DNA of 64,000 nucleotides, taken from the NCBI GenBank assembly GCA_001899005.1, contig MKUW01000026.1, forward strand, positions 85,468 through 149,467. The letters run 5' to 3'. This stretch comes from Chloroflexi bacterium 44-23. GTDB lineage: Bacteria > Chloroflexota > Anaerolineae > Anaerolineales > Anaerolineaceae. Below are positions 36,618 to 46,115 of the stretch, one piece after another. Each line of letters opens with the position of its first letter. The stretch's first letter is position 1. Made by a program: the position numbers and the translations under genes. The notes under the pieces were generated by a model, which had not been told where the DNA came from, searched no databases, and was given only the letters and a program-made list of their open reading frames with translations.

Positions 36618-38930
36618 TTATTGTGTTAACAACACTTCAGTAGCATTGATTTGATCTTCCGGGCCATACACCTCCAGAACATCGTCTAATAATATAAGTG
36701 CATTGCCATGTGGAATAATGTTCTCTCGATTACGTAAGATGCTGACTATTATGACATCTTTCGGTAGTTTTAAGTCCTTGATCATTCGGCCATTACATTC
36801 AGCGCCGGCAGGGATCAATATTTCCAGGTAACGCATTTGAGCCTTCAAATCTTCAATCTTTTGCGAACCAGGATCGAACAGGCTTCTTTGAACCTCATCA
36901 ACACATTCTTCGTCTGCGAATATGGTTAATTGATCACCCTTACGCAGGACAGTTTGGCCATTGACTATTTGCAATCTTCTTCCCCGCCGCAGAGAAACGA
37001 TATTGCATTGTTGTGGTAGTTTAATCTCACTTACCTTTTTCCCGATAACCTTCGATTCTGAGGTGAGGTTGACAGTTAAGAATCCAGCGTTATCAAGTTT
37101 TCCCAGCTTGACTCTTTCGAGTGAATATTGCAGACCCGCCTTTTTTGCAATCGCGTGGTCATAGGCTCTAATGATGTCTTCACGATGCAGTAACCCAACC
37201 ATTTTGCGTGATTCCGGTGATTCTACAACCGGGATTTGTGCGATATCATGAGAGCTCATTTTATAAAGGGCTTTCCAAATCGGTTCCTTAGGATAGGCGA
37301 CCAATAAACCTTGTGTGGTGGCAATATCGGAAACCGATTTATTAATAATATCCCCCTCTAGCTTTCCTTTCTCCAAATCCTTGCGAGTGACTACTCCGAT
37401 CAAGTTGCCCTTTGGATCAATTATTGGGAATCCATTACGGTGAGATTGCTGAAAGAGTTCATAAAGTTGAGGCAAAGGCAAATCGGCAGGTACTACATCA
37501 AATTCTTGCGCCATTGCTTCATCCACCATGATCGTTTGCATGATGTCAATGTCTTCCGATTCCGACAGGTGAATTCCTTTGCGGGTTAATTTTAATGTAT
37601 TGATTGAATCCGGACTGATCATTTTTGATATGATCATGCTTAATACTGAACTGATCATTAATGGAAGGATTAATTGATAATTATTCGTCATTTCAAACAG
37701 AATTAAGATGGCGGTCATGGGAGCGTGAGTTGCACCGCTGTAGAATGCAGCCATCCCTACCAAGGCGTAAGCACCGGAGCCAACGACGATATTGGGAAAG
37801 GCGTAAGTTGCGATTTTTCCAAAACCGGCACCAAGCATGGACCCCAGGTAAAGCGATGGTGCAAAAATGCCGCCTGAATTACCGGATCCAAGTACGAAGA
37901 CGGTGGCGAATAGTTTGGCTGCAAAAAGAATCAGGGTTACTTTTATGGTTAATTCCCCAAATAGTGCCAAGCTAATCGTCTCATATCCAACGCCATAAAT
38001 ACGCGGGAATCCGCTTGCATTCTTAATGGTAATAACCCCTATTATCCCAAGCAGCAGACTCCCCAAAGCTGGTTTTAGCAATTCAGGCATCTTAAGCATT
38101 CGAAAAAAGTCTTCAGACCAATATAATAGTTTTGTGAATGTCACTGAAGCAAAGGCAGCGATAACCGCCAAGAGTAGATAGAGAATAAATTCCCAGGGAC
38201 TCTTCACAAAATATTGGGGAATATTGAATGCGTGGTTATTTCCTAATAATGCATGAGCGATTGCATCTGCAGTAACTGCAGAGATGACTACCGCACCAAA
38301 GTAAAGAGTGTTCATTCTATTGAGAATAATTTCGAGCGCAAAAATGGCTCCGCCTATCGGCGCATTAAAAATTGCTGCAATACCTCCGGCTGCGCCGCAA
38401 GCGACCAGTGTTTTCATGCGCTCTTCGCTTAAATGCAATTTCTGACCTATAAAAGAACCAATGGATGCACCAATCAATGCAATTGGTCCCTCACTTCCAA
38501 CCGATCCGCCTGTTCCGATGCAGAGGGCTGATGTGATGGTTTTAACGATGCCTACCTGTGGTTTGATACGCCCGCCTCGAACGGCAACTGCCTCCATCAC
38601 TTCAGGTACTCCATGTCCTTTGGCTTCGCGCGCATATCGTAAAATCATAGGTGTGTTGATCAGACTGCCTATTATCGGAATGAGGATTAAGAAAAATAAG
38701 TACCAATAAGAAGGAAGTTTTTCGATGGGATTAAATACGAGTTCCTGGATTTTTTCGATTGCAATTTTGAAAGCAACTGCCCCAAAGCCGGATGCGACTC
38801 CAACCAACAATGCGGTAAAGATTAATCCGCCGGATTCCGTGATCGCCGGGTTGGATTTATTTCCAGTCAATGCCTTTTTCAGGTTTTTCCATTGATCCGT
38901 GAGTGATTTAATCGCAATTTCCACCGGCAT
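36618..38930 (-). CDS. ClC-type chloride channel/exchanger with CBS and TrkA-C domains
   Basis: 770 residues. The ClC membrane domain (about 30-430) has the chloride-path motifs GTGGSVGSEGP (gating Glu retained) and GSGNSGGIFAPSL. Residues about 450-590 hold two CBS domains (VDEAMAQEFDVVPADLPLPQL and the following repeat), and the C-terminal 170 residues hold two RCK/TrkA-C-like units (KVSEIKLPQQCNIVSLRRG and RMIKDLKLPKDVIIVSILR). The retained gating glutamate fits a proton-coupled exchanger. CBS and TrkA-C domains suggest nucleotide control of transport. Confidence 0.92.
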   Translation of the reverse strand: MPVEIAIKSLTDQWKNLKKALTGNKSNPAITESGGLIFTALLVGVASGFGAVAFKIAIEKIQELVFNPIEKLPSYWYLFFLILIPIIGSLINTPMILRYAREAKGHGVPEVMEAVAVRGGRIKPQVGIVKTITSALCIGTGGSVGSEGPIALIGASIGSFIGQKLHLSEERMKTLVACGAAGGIAAIFNAPIGGAIFALEIILNRMNTLYFGAVVISAVTADAIAHALLGNNHAFNIPQYFVKSPWEFILYLLLAVIAAFASVTFTKLLYWSEDFFRMLKMPELLKPALGSLLLGIIGVITIKNASGFPRIYGVGYETISLALFGELTIKVTLILFAAKLFATVFVLGSGNSGGIFAPSLYLGSMLGAGFGKIATYAFPNIVVGSGAYALVGMAAFYSGATHAPMTAILILFEMTNNYQLILPLMISSVLSMIISKMISPDSINTLKLTRKGIHLSESEDIDIMQTIMVDEAMAQEFDVVPADLPLPQLYELFQQSHRNGFPIIDPKGNLIGVVTRKDLEKGKLEGDIINKSVSDIATTQGLLVAYPKEPIWKALYKMSSHDIAQIPVVESPESRKMVGLLHREDIIRAYDHAIAKKAGLQYSLERVKLGKLDNAGFLTVNLTSESKVIGKKVSEIKLPQQCNIVSLRRGRRLQIVNGQTVLRKGDQLTIFADEECVDEVQRSLFDPGSQKIEDLKAQMRYLEILIPAGAECNGRMIKDLKLPKDVIIVSILRNRENIIPHGNALILLDDVLEVYGPEDQINATEVLLTQ

Positions 38931-38993
38931 AAAATTCCTTTAAAATCTTTAAAGTTTGCGCATGAAGTATACACCTAAAAAGAACGGTGTTTT

Positions 38994-40412
38994 CTACTCA
39001 ACTTTCTCTCTGATATTGAAAAGAGCAACAAATGACAACAGGAAGAGGACGGCATAAATGCCAAGTAAAGGTGTGTATCCGATTTGATCCGCAATTGGGC
39101 CGCCGATATATGCCCCAACCGCTCCGGCTCCCGCTCCCGCCAGATTGGAAATGCCGAGAAATTTACCAGCTTCTTCAGAAGGAACAATCTCCGTTCCTAA
39201 CGCCCAGTTTGCCGCGTAGAAGAAACCAATCCCGGCTCCGATTAATGCTCCACCTGCATACATCAGTGTCAGCGTAGGAGAGAAAATGACAACCACTGTA
39301 CCGGCTGCAGCCAAAAGAGCGCTGATGGTTATCATGATTTTCTTACCCAGACGGTCACTTAACCAGCCACTTGGCAAAGCCGAGATCAAGATAAAAATAC
39401 CTACAAACATCGTGATGGTTGCAGCCGGTGCAGCTGCTTTTTCACCCTGATATTGGACAAATCTTTCTTGTAAGAAAAAGATCATAAATCCGGCCAGATT
39501 AGTGGAACCGGCTAAAAATGTAAGGCGATTGACGACCCACCAGGTAAATGAGCGTTGTTCTTTAATTCGTTTGCCCAAACCTATGGCAATACTGCTCCAC
39601 ACACCAAACCAGATTGCAAATGCCATCCCGATTAAACCTAGAATTACAACCACACTCTGGTTAGGAACACCGAATTCATCCAGCGTGAGGCGGGTAGCCT
39701 GTCTCACAAGAAAACCCGATATGAGGATGATAGCTGCAAATGCAGCCGTCATCAGGAAAAGCCGCAGAATTGGTTGCCAATCAAATGATTTGTATGGATT
39801 AGTATGAGGGGTCTCGCGTATCGTCATCGTGATAAGCATACAGAAGATCAAGATGCCAATCAGAAGAAACAAAGACCCCCATAAATTGCCTTTGCTGACC
39901 ATGCGGCCGATGACAAACGAAACGAAAATTAAAGGTAATGGCAATTCTAATAGTGCTTTTACGCCAGAAAAACGACCACGTAAATTCTCAGGTACCAAGT
40001 CGGGAATGATGCCTTGCATGGCTGCATGGGACGTGTTTGAGGATGCCATTGAGAGCGTATAAAGCGCAAACAGGAACCAATAACCAGTCATTCCATCCAA
40101 CCCGGCACTGAAGCCAATCAGGATAAGTATGATTACCTCGCCAATCGTTCCTGCCGCTATAAAAGGGCGCCTCTTGCCCCATTTTGAATTGGATTGATCA
40201 GAAAGCATCCCCATTAACGCCTGAAAGAGAACGGCGATCATCAAGGCGCCCAAGCGCATGTTACCAACATAGCTGCCTTTTGCAGCTTCTCCTACGAAGC
40301 GCTGCACCAGTAAGGGAATTATTAATGGCGAAATGACTTGAGCGCGCGTTGTCAGGGCAAACCAATAAATATTAAATGTTATATAGTCATACCAACGGAT
40401 AGCACGTTTCAT
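38994..40412 (-). CDS. MFS transporter
   Basis: 472 residues and twelve membrane helices. The ATG at 40412 is used because GAGG lies six bases upstream; a TTG four codons earlier overlaps that site. KWGKRRPFIAAG after helix 2 and SDRLGKKIMI after helix 8 are the MFS loop motifs. The N-terminal YDYITFNIYWFALTTRAQVISPLIIPLLVQ and the tolerance for KWGRRRP suggest the sugar-cation symporter-like group, but the substrate is unknown. It sits between the threonine-synthase-like and ClC genes on the same strand. Confidence 0.85.
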   Translation of the reverse strand: MKRAIRWYDYITFNIYWFALTTRAQVISPLIIPLLVQRFVGEAAKGSYVGNMRLGALMIAVLFQALMGMLSDQSNSKWGKRRPFIAAGTIGEVIILILIGFSAGLDGMTGYWFLFALYTLSMASSNTSHAAMQGIIPDLVPENLRGRFSGVKALLELPLPLIFVSFVIGRMVSKGNLWGSLFLLIGILIFCMLITMTIRETPHTNPYKSFDWQPILRLFLMTAAFAAIILISGFLVRQATRLTLDEFGVPNQSVVVILGLIGMAFAIWFGVWSSIAIGLGKRIKEQRSFTWWVVNRLTFLAGSTNLAGFMIFFLQERFVQYQGEKAAAPAATITMFVGIFILISALPSGWLSDRLGKKIMITISALLAAAGTVVVIFSPTLTLMYAGGALIGAGIGFFYAANWALGTEIVPSEEAGKFLGISNLAGAGAGAVGAYIGGPIADQIGYTPLLGIYAVLFLLSFVALFNIREKVE

Positions 40413-40507
40413 TTTTTTCCTCAAAGAATGGTGAAGACCAATTCCTCCGCCGGGAATTTTGCATTGCTTCTATGTGAAGGGATAATGTAAAGGTAAAAAG
40501 GATATTT

Positions 40508-41644
40508 TTAAGGTTGAAATTTATGATTTAGAAGAGAAAGTATTTTCTCCGTTGATTTTAATCCATGACCGCTGAAAACAGTGACCACTTTCTGATTAAT
40601 CAGTGACCCCGATATTTTTGAGATGGCAGCAATCACTGTGGCTGAAGTTGGTTCAATGTAAAAACCGCTATGCATTGTATCCTTTAAAGCCAATGTGATT
40701 TCTCCATCTGTCACGGTCACGAATCGCCCGCCGCTATGTTTAACTGCCCGAAGGATTTCTTCAGCGCGAATTGGCTCAGCAATCGCGATACCTTCCGCGA
40801 TGGTTGCTGAAGAACTTACACTTGAAAACTGGGACAGAGGCTCTGCGAATGCTTGAGCCAGCGGTGAACAGTTTTGCGCTTGGACCCCAACTAATTGTGG
40901 AATTTCTGAGATCATCCCTGCTATCAGTAGGTCTTGAAAGCCAAAGTAAGCGCCTAATAAAAGTGTGCCATTGCCAACCGGTAAAACAAGCACATTCGGA
41001 ACTTGCCAACCAAGTTGTTCCCATATTTCAAAAGCAATTGTTTTTGTGCCCTGGAAAAAGAAAGGGTTCCATGAATGACTGGCATAATAGCAAGTTTCAG
41101 CTGCAACCTGCACAGCGCGGGTTGTGTCTTCGCGTGAGCCTGGGATTTTATGCAGCCTGGCACCATAGCTCTCAATCTGAGCCAATTTAGCGGGGCTTGT
41201 AGATTCCGGTACATAAATATCACATTTGATTCCTGCGCGTGCAGCGTAAGCTGCTATCGCACAGCCAGCGTTCCCTGAGGAATCTTCAACCACATGGTTA
41301 ATGCCGAGTTCTTTCGATTTTGAGATCAACACTGTGGCACCCCGGTCTTTATATGAGCCAGTTTGAAAAAGATGTTCTTGTTTTACGAGGATCGGGATAC
41401 CTGCAATATTTATTTCGAGCAAAGGTGTAAAACCTTCCTCGAAAGAAATTATGGCGGAATCATTTTCAATGGGAATTGCTTCTCGGTATCGCCAAAGGTT
41501 TGGCTTTCGTTTTTTGATTAGATCCGGGTCAAATTGTGGATTGTAGACCAAATCAAACAACCCACCACAAGCGCACCGCCAAATTTTTTCTGAAACTGAA
41601 TAATTGCGACCACAGGTACGGCAGATTAACGTTGATTGAAGCAT
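40508..41644 (-). CDS. threonine synthase-like PLP enzyme
   Basis: 378 residues. The N-terminus has a zinc-ribbon-like set, Cys8, Cys11, Cys24 and Cys26, common in archaeal-type threonine synthases. The PLP lysine is Lys99 in QTGSYKDRGA, followed by EDSSGNAGCAIAAYAARAG and the phosphate-binding LPVGNGTLLLG. The enzyme would form threonine from O-phosphohomoserine; a broader threonine synthase/cysteate synthase family role is possible. First gene of a leftward run (this gene, MFS, ClC, M15). Confidence 0.82.
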   Translation of the reverse strand: MLQSTLICRTCGRNYSVSEKIWRCACGGLFDLVYNPQFDPDLIKKRKPNLWRYREAIPIENDSAIISFEEGFTPLLEINIAGIPILVKQEHLFQTGSYKDRGATVLISKSKELGINHVVEDSSGNAGCAIAAYAARAGIKCDIYVPESTSPAKLAQIESYGARLHKIPGSREDTTRAVQVAAETCYYASHSWNPFFFQGTKTIAFEIWEQLGWQVPNVLVLPVGNGTLLLGAYFGFQDLLIAGMISEIPQLVGVQAQNCSPLAQAFAEPLSQFSSVSSSATIAEGIAIAEPIRAEEILRAVKHSGGRFVTVTDGEITLALKDTMHSGFYIEPTSATVIAAISKISGSLINQKVVTVFSGHGLKSTEKILSLLNHKFQP

Positions 41645-42049
41645 TTTTATCCTTTTTCAAATTTTAAGTAGAAAGCGCACATACAAAGGGGATGGGATAG
41701 CGTTGCGTAGGGAAAGCCGTATCTTTTCAAGAATTAGGGGTTTTTAGGTTTTCAGCGAGCGATCGCTTGTCGAAAATCACTCCTCAACCCCGATTTATTG
41801 AGAAGATACCGAAATATGATAAAAACTTTGAATTTATTATAGGGGAAAACTCTGAAAGTAGAGTTAATTTAGAAATTTGGAAGTCTGCCTACCGTTTTTG
41901 ATGATTGAATTGTTTTACAAATGAAAAGATTATAGAATCGTTGGAAATCGAATGATCATTTATCGTAATGTATTGTTATAATGGTGAATATTTCCTGAGT
42001 TTGTATTCTTTTATAAGAAATTATGTTTGGATAATTCAAGGAGCTGCGC
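41645..42049. other. intergenic region ahead of the ECF S-component gene
   Basis: 405 bases without a protein-like frame. It contains a long imperfect hairpin (listed separately). A TATAAT at 41977-41982 lies 68 bases before the S-component ATG, but I find no convincing -35 partner. No known riboswitch consensus was recognised. Confidence 0.5.
41717..41811. repeat. about 95-base imperfect inverted repeat
   Basis: The left arm (CCGTATCTTTTCAAGAATTA then GGGGTTTTTAGG) pairs with the right arm (CCTCAACCCC then TTGAGAAGATACCG) around the perfect centre GCGATCGC at 41759-41766. Most of the 45-base arms pair with a few mismatches and small bulges. It could be a miniature transposable element, a bidirectional terminator of the flanking divergent region or a folded leader. 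Confidence 0.6.
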
Positions 42050-42607
42050 ATGGCACAAGATCGAACCCGAAAGTTGGTAGTAACCGGAGTAATGGGGGCA
42101 ATAGCAATTTTACTTGGGGTGACCCATTGGGGTTTTATACCCTGGTTTGGAGGCGTTTCACTAACCATCATGCATGTACCGGTTATTATTGGGGCCGTGT
42201 TGGAAGGTCCGCTGGTGGGTATCGGCATCGGTTTAATTTTTGGTATTTTTAGTATGATTCAAGCGGTAGTGGCTCCCAATTCGCCTGCAGATACGTGGTT
42301 TACAAACCCGTTGTTGGCTGTATTGCCACGTCTTTTTATTGGCCCCATGGCCTATCTTGCCTGGAAAGCTCTACAACGATTTCCCGTAGTTGGCTTGATT
42401 GCGGCTGGAATTGTAGGTAGCTTGACCAATACCATTTTGGTATTGGGTGTGATTGGGTTGATGGGATTGCTGCCCTGGGTAGTATTGGGTGGAATTGTGG
42501 TCAGCAATGGCTTCCTCGAGGCTGCTGCTTCGGCATTAATTACGCTGGTTGTCGTTGCTGCCTGGCGTCAAATTCGGATAGGTAAAAAGCAAGGTGCTGA
42601 TTTATAG
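42050..42607 (+). CDS. ECF transporter substrate-binding (S) component
   Basis: 185 residues with about five or six membrane helices. TIMHVPVIIGAVLEGPLVGIGIGLIFGIFSMIQA is the hallmark of the ECF S-component family that includes pantothenate- and riboflavin-type proteins. It binds one vitamin or related compound; which one cannot be read from sequence. AAGGAG precedes the ATG. Its stop overlaps by six bases the stop of the convergent ecfT gene, so S and T/A' are made from opposite transcripts. Confidence 0.85.
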   Translation: MAQDRTRKLVVTGVMGAIAILLGVTHWGFIPWFGGVSLTIMHVPVIIGAVLEGPLVGIGIGLIFGIFSMIQAVVAPNSPADTWFTNPLLAVLPRLFIGPMAYLAWKALQRFPVVGLIAAGIVGSLTNTILVLGVIGLMGLLPWVVLGGIVVSNGFLEAAASALITLVVVAAWRQIRIGKKQGADL

Positions 42608-43423
42608 AAAAATAATCAGGGCCATGATGATCAAGGCGGCAGCTAAAAAGATGCCGTCTTTCTTTTTAAAGTGAAATTGCTGGTACGAGCTGCGATTTTT
42701 TTGGCTGCCGTAAGCACGGGCGTCCATAGCCAGAGCCATGTTTTCAGCACGCTGAAGACTGATAATGAACATGGGGATGATTACCGGGTAAATGGTCTTA
42801 ATCCGATCGAGAAGACTCTGTTTCTTTATTCCCCATAAAGCTCCGCGAGCAGCCTGTGCTTTGGCAATCTGTTCGGTTGCTTGGCTCAACATTGGCAAGT
42901 AATGCAGTGTGATTTGCACTACCATGATAAAGTCATCACTCTGGATGCCAATCCAGCGTAATGGTGATAACAATGATTGGAGACCATAGATTAAATCGCT
43001 GGTTGATAATGTATAGCTGGTCAATGAAATTAACAAAATTAAGGTGACAAATCTGGCCATAACGGTTCCGGCGGCAATCAGACCCTGGACTGTAATCGTC
43101 AAAGACCAGATTTCTAAAAGAAGGGGATTATTAACACCGGGACTGAAGCGAAATATCTGCAGAATCGCAATAAATACAAGAAATGGCAAAGGCGTACGCA
43201 GGCCTTTTAAAGCAAAAGAAATTGGCACCCTTGCAATTGGGAAAAGGACGAAAACCAAAACTAAAGCAGCAAAAACCGCAAAAGTGTTGCGTGTAAAAGT
43301 TATCGCTAAAATTAATCCCAAGAATGCAATAATTTTCGCACGAGCATCGCGCTGATGAATCCAGGATTCCAATGGTAAATACTGACCAATGGAAAGATTT
43401 TGTGAAAACTCAAAGGTTGACAT
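42602..43423 (-). CDS. ecfT: ECF transporter transmembrane component EcfT
   Basis: 273 residues from the ATG at 43423, which overlaps the ATPase gene end by 14 bases. Multiple membrane spans in the N-terminal two thirds, and the coupling region carries the A-R-G motif twice in relaxed form (AQAARGALWG and ALAMDARAYGSQKNR), which docks to the ATPases. QYLPLESWIHQRDARAKI at the start is typical for EcfT/CbiQ. An upstream start at 43474 would overlap more and adds no conserved sequence. Confidence 0.88.
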   Translation of the reverse strand: MSTFEFSQNLSIGQYLPLESWIHQRDARAKIIAFLGLILAITFTRNTFAVFAALVLVFVLFPIARVPISFALKGLRTPLPFLVFIAILQIFRFSPGVNNPLLLEIWSLTITVQGLIAAGTVMARFVTLILLISLTSYTLSTSDLIYGLQSLLSPLRWIGIQSDDFIMVVQITLHYLPMLSQATEQIAKAQAARGALWGIKKQSLLDRIKTIYPVIIPMFIISLQRAENMALAMDARAYGSQKNRSSYQQFHFKKKDGIFLAAALIIMALIIFL

Positions 43424-45158
43424 GATAATCCGCTGGAAGTGATTGAAACGCTGTGATAAGCTGGCTGCTGACAATAATATTCTCTGGCACCAACCAGCCT
43501 TTTGATCGCAGAATCGCAGCCATCTTGGCGGCGATTGGGGTGGTCAAACCATGCTTCTGTAAAAGTGGTTGATTGGATAATAACTGGTCGGTAGGTTGAC
43601 TGGCGACCACTTTTCCAGCAGACAGCATGCTAATATGATCCGTCAATAAAGCCAGATCCTCTAATTGGTGCGAGGAAACAACCATTGTTTTGCCACCTTT
43701 ATGCAAAGAATTCATCTGGCTTAAGATTTCATTTCTGGCGAGTGGGTCGAGGCCAGCGGTAGGTTCGTCGAGTAATAATAATTTAGGATCCAGTGCGATG
43801 GTTGAAGCCAGAGCTACTTTACGACGCTCTCCGCCGGAAAGGGAAAACGTCATTCTGTCTTTGAAAATATCAAAATCCAACCCAACGGCCGCCATCGCCT
43901 GCTTTACTCTCTCGCGCAAAGCAGCGCCTTGAATGCCCAACAAACGCAATCCATATGCAATTTCATCGCCAACATATTGCTCAAACAATTGATAGTCAGG
44001 GTTTTGAAATACAATGCCTGCATAACGACGAAGCGCCAATAAATCCACATCATGATCAATATTGAAAGGACCAACTCGAATTGAACCGCTTTGAGGAAGG
44101 TATAAGCCATTAAAATGCTGCAAAAGGGTTGATTTTCCCGATCCGGTGGCTCCAATCAGGCCATAAAAACTTCCTTCAGAAAACTGCAGGTTGACCTTTT
44201 CTAATGCCTGATGAGCGAGAGGTGTTTTGTGCATGTAAGTAAAACTGAGGTCTTTTATTTCAACAAAAGCAGAAGCCTGCCGGGGCGGTTGGCGTTCGTC
44301 GTTTAGTGGCGGAAAATGAACCGGATTTGATAAAGAAGGTACCTGCTGCTCAAACTCATCCACAGTAAAGGGAGCCTTCAGGCATGGAATCCAATGTTGA
44401 AGCTGCTCTGAAAATGAAAAAATTCTGGGGCGATTTAGATTGAGAGTAGCCAGCATTTCCGCATTTGTGAACAGTTCACGGGCTGAGCCATCAAAGACCA
44501 ACTTGCCTTTGGAAAGTCCTATCATTCGGTCTGCCAAAGCAGCTTCTTCCATATAATGAGAAATGGTTATGATTGTAATTCCTTGAGCGCGCAGCCTTGA
44601 AATATTTGCGAGTACTTCATCGCGGCCGGCAGGGTCGAGCATAGCAGTCGCCTCATCAAATATAATGCACTTCGGATGCATCGCCAGAATGCCAGCCAAA
44701 GCTACCCTTTGGGTTTGGCCAGCTGAGAGATATTGGGGCGAACGCCTGCGTTCATCCCACATGTTCACCGATTGCAGGGCTTCCTTTACCCGCGTTCGGA
44801 TTTCGAGGGTGGAAAGTCCCAAGTTCTCCGGCCCAAAGGCGACATCTTCTTCAATCGTTGTTGCGATCATTTGTTCTTTGGGTTGTTGAAAAACCATGCC
44901 AACATTCTGATGAATAAAGGGCAAGTTATTTTTGTCTCTTGTATTAACGCCTTGAAAGAGGACAGAGCCTCTTTGCGGAATTAACAACCCATTTAAATGG
45001 CGAGCAAGCGTCGTTTTTCCTGAACCATTCGCCCCGACTATGGAGATGTATTCACCCTCATGAATCTGAAATGAGATATCACGCAACGCCCGGTGGGGAA
45101 GCGAACCAGGCATCGGGTGGGCGTAAGACACATTATTCACCTCAAACAAAATTGTCAT
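43410..45158 (-). CDS. ECF transporter fused ATPase (A-A')
   Basis: 582 residues from the ATG at 45158 (a GTG 17 codons upstream is an alternative). Two complete ABC ATPase domains in one chain. Domain 1: Walker A GANGSGKTT, signature LSAGQTQRVALA, Walker B CIIFDEATAMLDP. Domain 2: Walker A GATGSGKST, signature LSGGERRKVALA, Walker B LLLLDEPTAGLDP. In most bacteria these are separate EcfA1 and EcfA2 proteins; here they are joined by a linker near residues 270-300. It powers EcfT and the S component. Confidence 0.92.
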   Translation of the reverse strand: MTILFEVNNVSYAHPMPGSLPHRALRDISFQIHEGEYISIVGANGSGKTTLARHLNGLLIPQRGSVLFQGVNTRDKNNLPFIHQNVGMVFQQPKEQMIATTIEEDVAFGPENLGLSTLEIRTRVKEALQSVNMWDERRRSPQYLSAGQTQRVALAGILAMHPKCIIFDEATAMLDPAGRDEVLANISRLRAQGITIITISHYMEEAALADRMIGLSKGKLVFDGSARELFTNAEMLATLNLNRPRIFSFSEQLQHWIPCLKAPFTVDEFEQQVPSLSNPVHFPPLNDERQPPRQASAFVEIKDLSFTYMHKTPLAHQALEKVNLQFSEGSFYGLIGATGSGKSTLLQHFNGLYLPQSGSIRVGPFNIDHDVDLLALRRYAGIVFQNPDYQLFEQYVGDEIAYGLRLLGIQGAALRERVKQAMAAVGLDFDIFKDRMTFSLSGGERRKVALASTIALDPKLLLLDEPTAGLDPLARNEILSQMNSLHKGGKTMVVSSHQLEDLALLTDHISMLSAGKVVASQPTDQLLSNQPLLQKHGLTTPIAAKMAAILRSKGWLVPENIIVSSQLITAFQSLPADYHVNL

Positions 45159-45546
45159 CGGGCAATCATCTCGCAAGTATTTACCGGAGACAGCTTGCCT
45201 GCCCGGCACTCAATGCAAACAATTTTATCATGGCGCGCATTATTTACGCCTGTTTCGTAGTTTGACATTATTTTTTCAAAGCTTATGCCTTTGCTGACTA
45301 TTATTACAAGCATATAGCCTTACCCTGGTTCCTACTCTGTTTTCTATGTCGGAAAGGGCAACAGTAATTTGCGATACACTAAGTCTGACCGAAGAAACGC
45401 AAGTGTATTTCTGGTAAGGGTAAGGCTGTAATGAATATTTCAGTAAAACTAGTTAAGAAATGATTTCAACGGCTGAATATTTCCAATCAAATACTCTAAA
45501 TTAAATGGGGTGGAACATGCCTTTAAATCATCAGCAAGATAGAAAA
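45159..45546. other. intergenic region upstream of the ECF ATPase gene
   Basis: 388 bases between the ECF ATPase start and the stop of the next leftward gene. Its notable content is the structured three-stem element at 45316-45427. No additional reading frame with protein-like composition was found. Confidence 0.5.
45316..45427 (-). ncRNA. three-stem structured element, candidate leader RNA
   Basis: Perfect 10-base ends AGCCTTACCC (45316-45325) and GGGTAAGGCT (45418-45427) enclose two hairpins: CTGTT/AACAG (45337-45341, 45360-45364) and ATACACT/AGTGTAT (45374-45380, 45402-45408). A competing pairing TTGCG/CGCAA overlaps the second hairpin. Read leftward it would lie 158-269 bases upstream of the ECF ATPase ATG. 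It could be a cis-regulatory RNA or a small MITE; no known riboswitch consensus was recognised. Confidence 0.45.
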
Positions 45547-46044
45547 TCACTTCTTTATGAAGGCGCGAATCAAGAGGTATGAACCGATTAAAATGATAAC
45601 AACTGGCCAAATAAACTCAAGTCTCAGGCCAAAAATCCGATTGCCACCGAAAACGATGAACATGACCATGCTAAGTGCAATCAGAAAAAGACTGGCGGAA
45701 AGACCGTCTTTGAATTCTTGGGGTGAGATTAAACTTGCCAATAATATTCCGATCCCAACAAAACCCGGGATCAAAGCCCAAATATATGACCAGGACTCCC
45801 AGTTGCCGGTTAGGTTTTGATAAAAGAGTATGGCACCTATGCCGCCGACGATCGCTCCAGGAATTGCCAGACCTCCGGTGCGGGTGAATAAAGCAAAAAT
45901 CAGAAAAAGAGCACCAGCCCCCATAATAATCCATGGCCAACCAACCAAATTTCTTAGGCCTGGGATTACTTCACTGATTAACAGAAATACACCAAATAAT
46001 ATTAGAATGAATCCCCAAACAAGGTTCTTATTTTTTTTCTCCAT
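45547..46044 (-). CDS. small membrane protein of LiaF/DUF5668-like type
   Basis: 165 residues, with about six short hydrophobic segments in pairs (WGFILILFGVFLLISEVIP, WPWIIMGAGALFLIFALF, and a last pair WPVVIILIGSYLLIRAF). The W-P-(L/V)-(I/V)-x-I-x-x-G repeat occurs in DUF5668/LiaI-LiaF membrane proteins. Function is unknown; such proteins often sit near envelope stress systems. AAGGAG precedes the ATG. It is the first of three leftward membrane-protein genes after the M16 protease gene. Confidence 0.65.
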   Translation of the reverse strand: MEKKNKNLVWGFILILFGVFLLISEVIPGLRNLVGWPWIIMGAGALFLIFALFTRTGGLAIPGAIVGGIGAILFYQNLTGNWESWSYIWALIPGFVGIGILLASLISPQEFKDGLSASLFLIALSMVMFIVFGGNRIFGLRLEFIWPVVIILIGSYLLIRAFIKK

Positions 46045-46115
46045 TTTATACTCTCCTTATTTATCGTTCGTGTGAGACTGTTTTACTTGGATTACACTTT
46101 AAGCAACATGTTACT

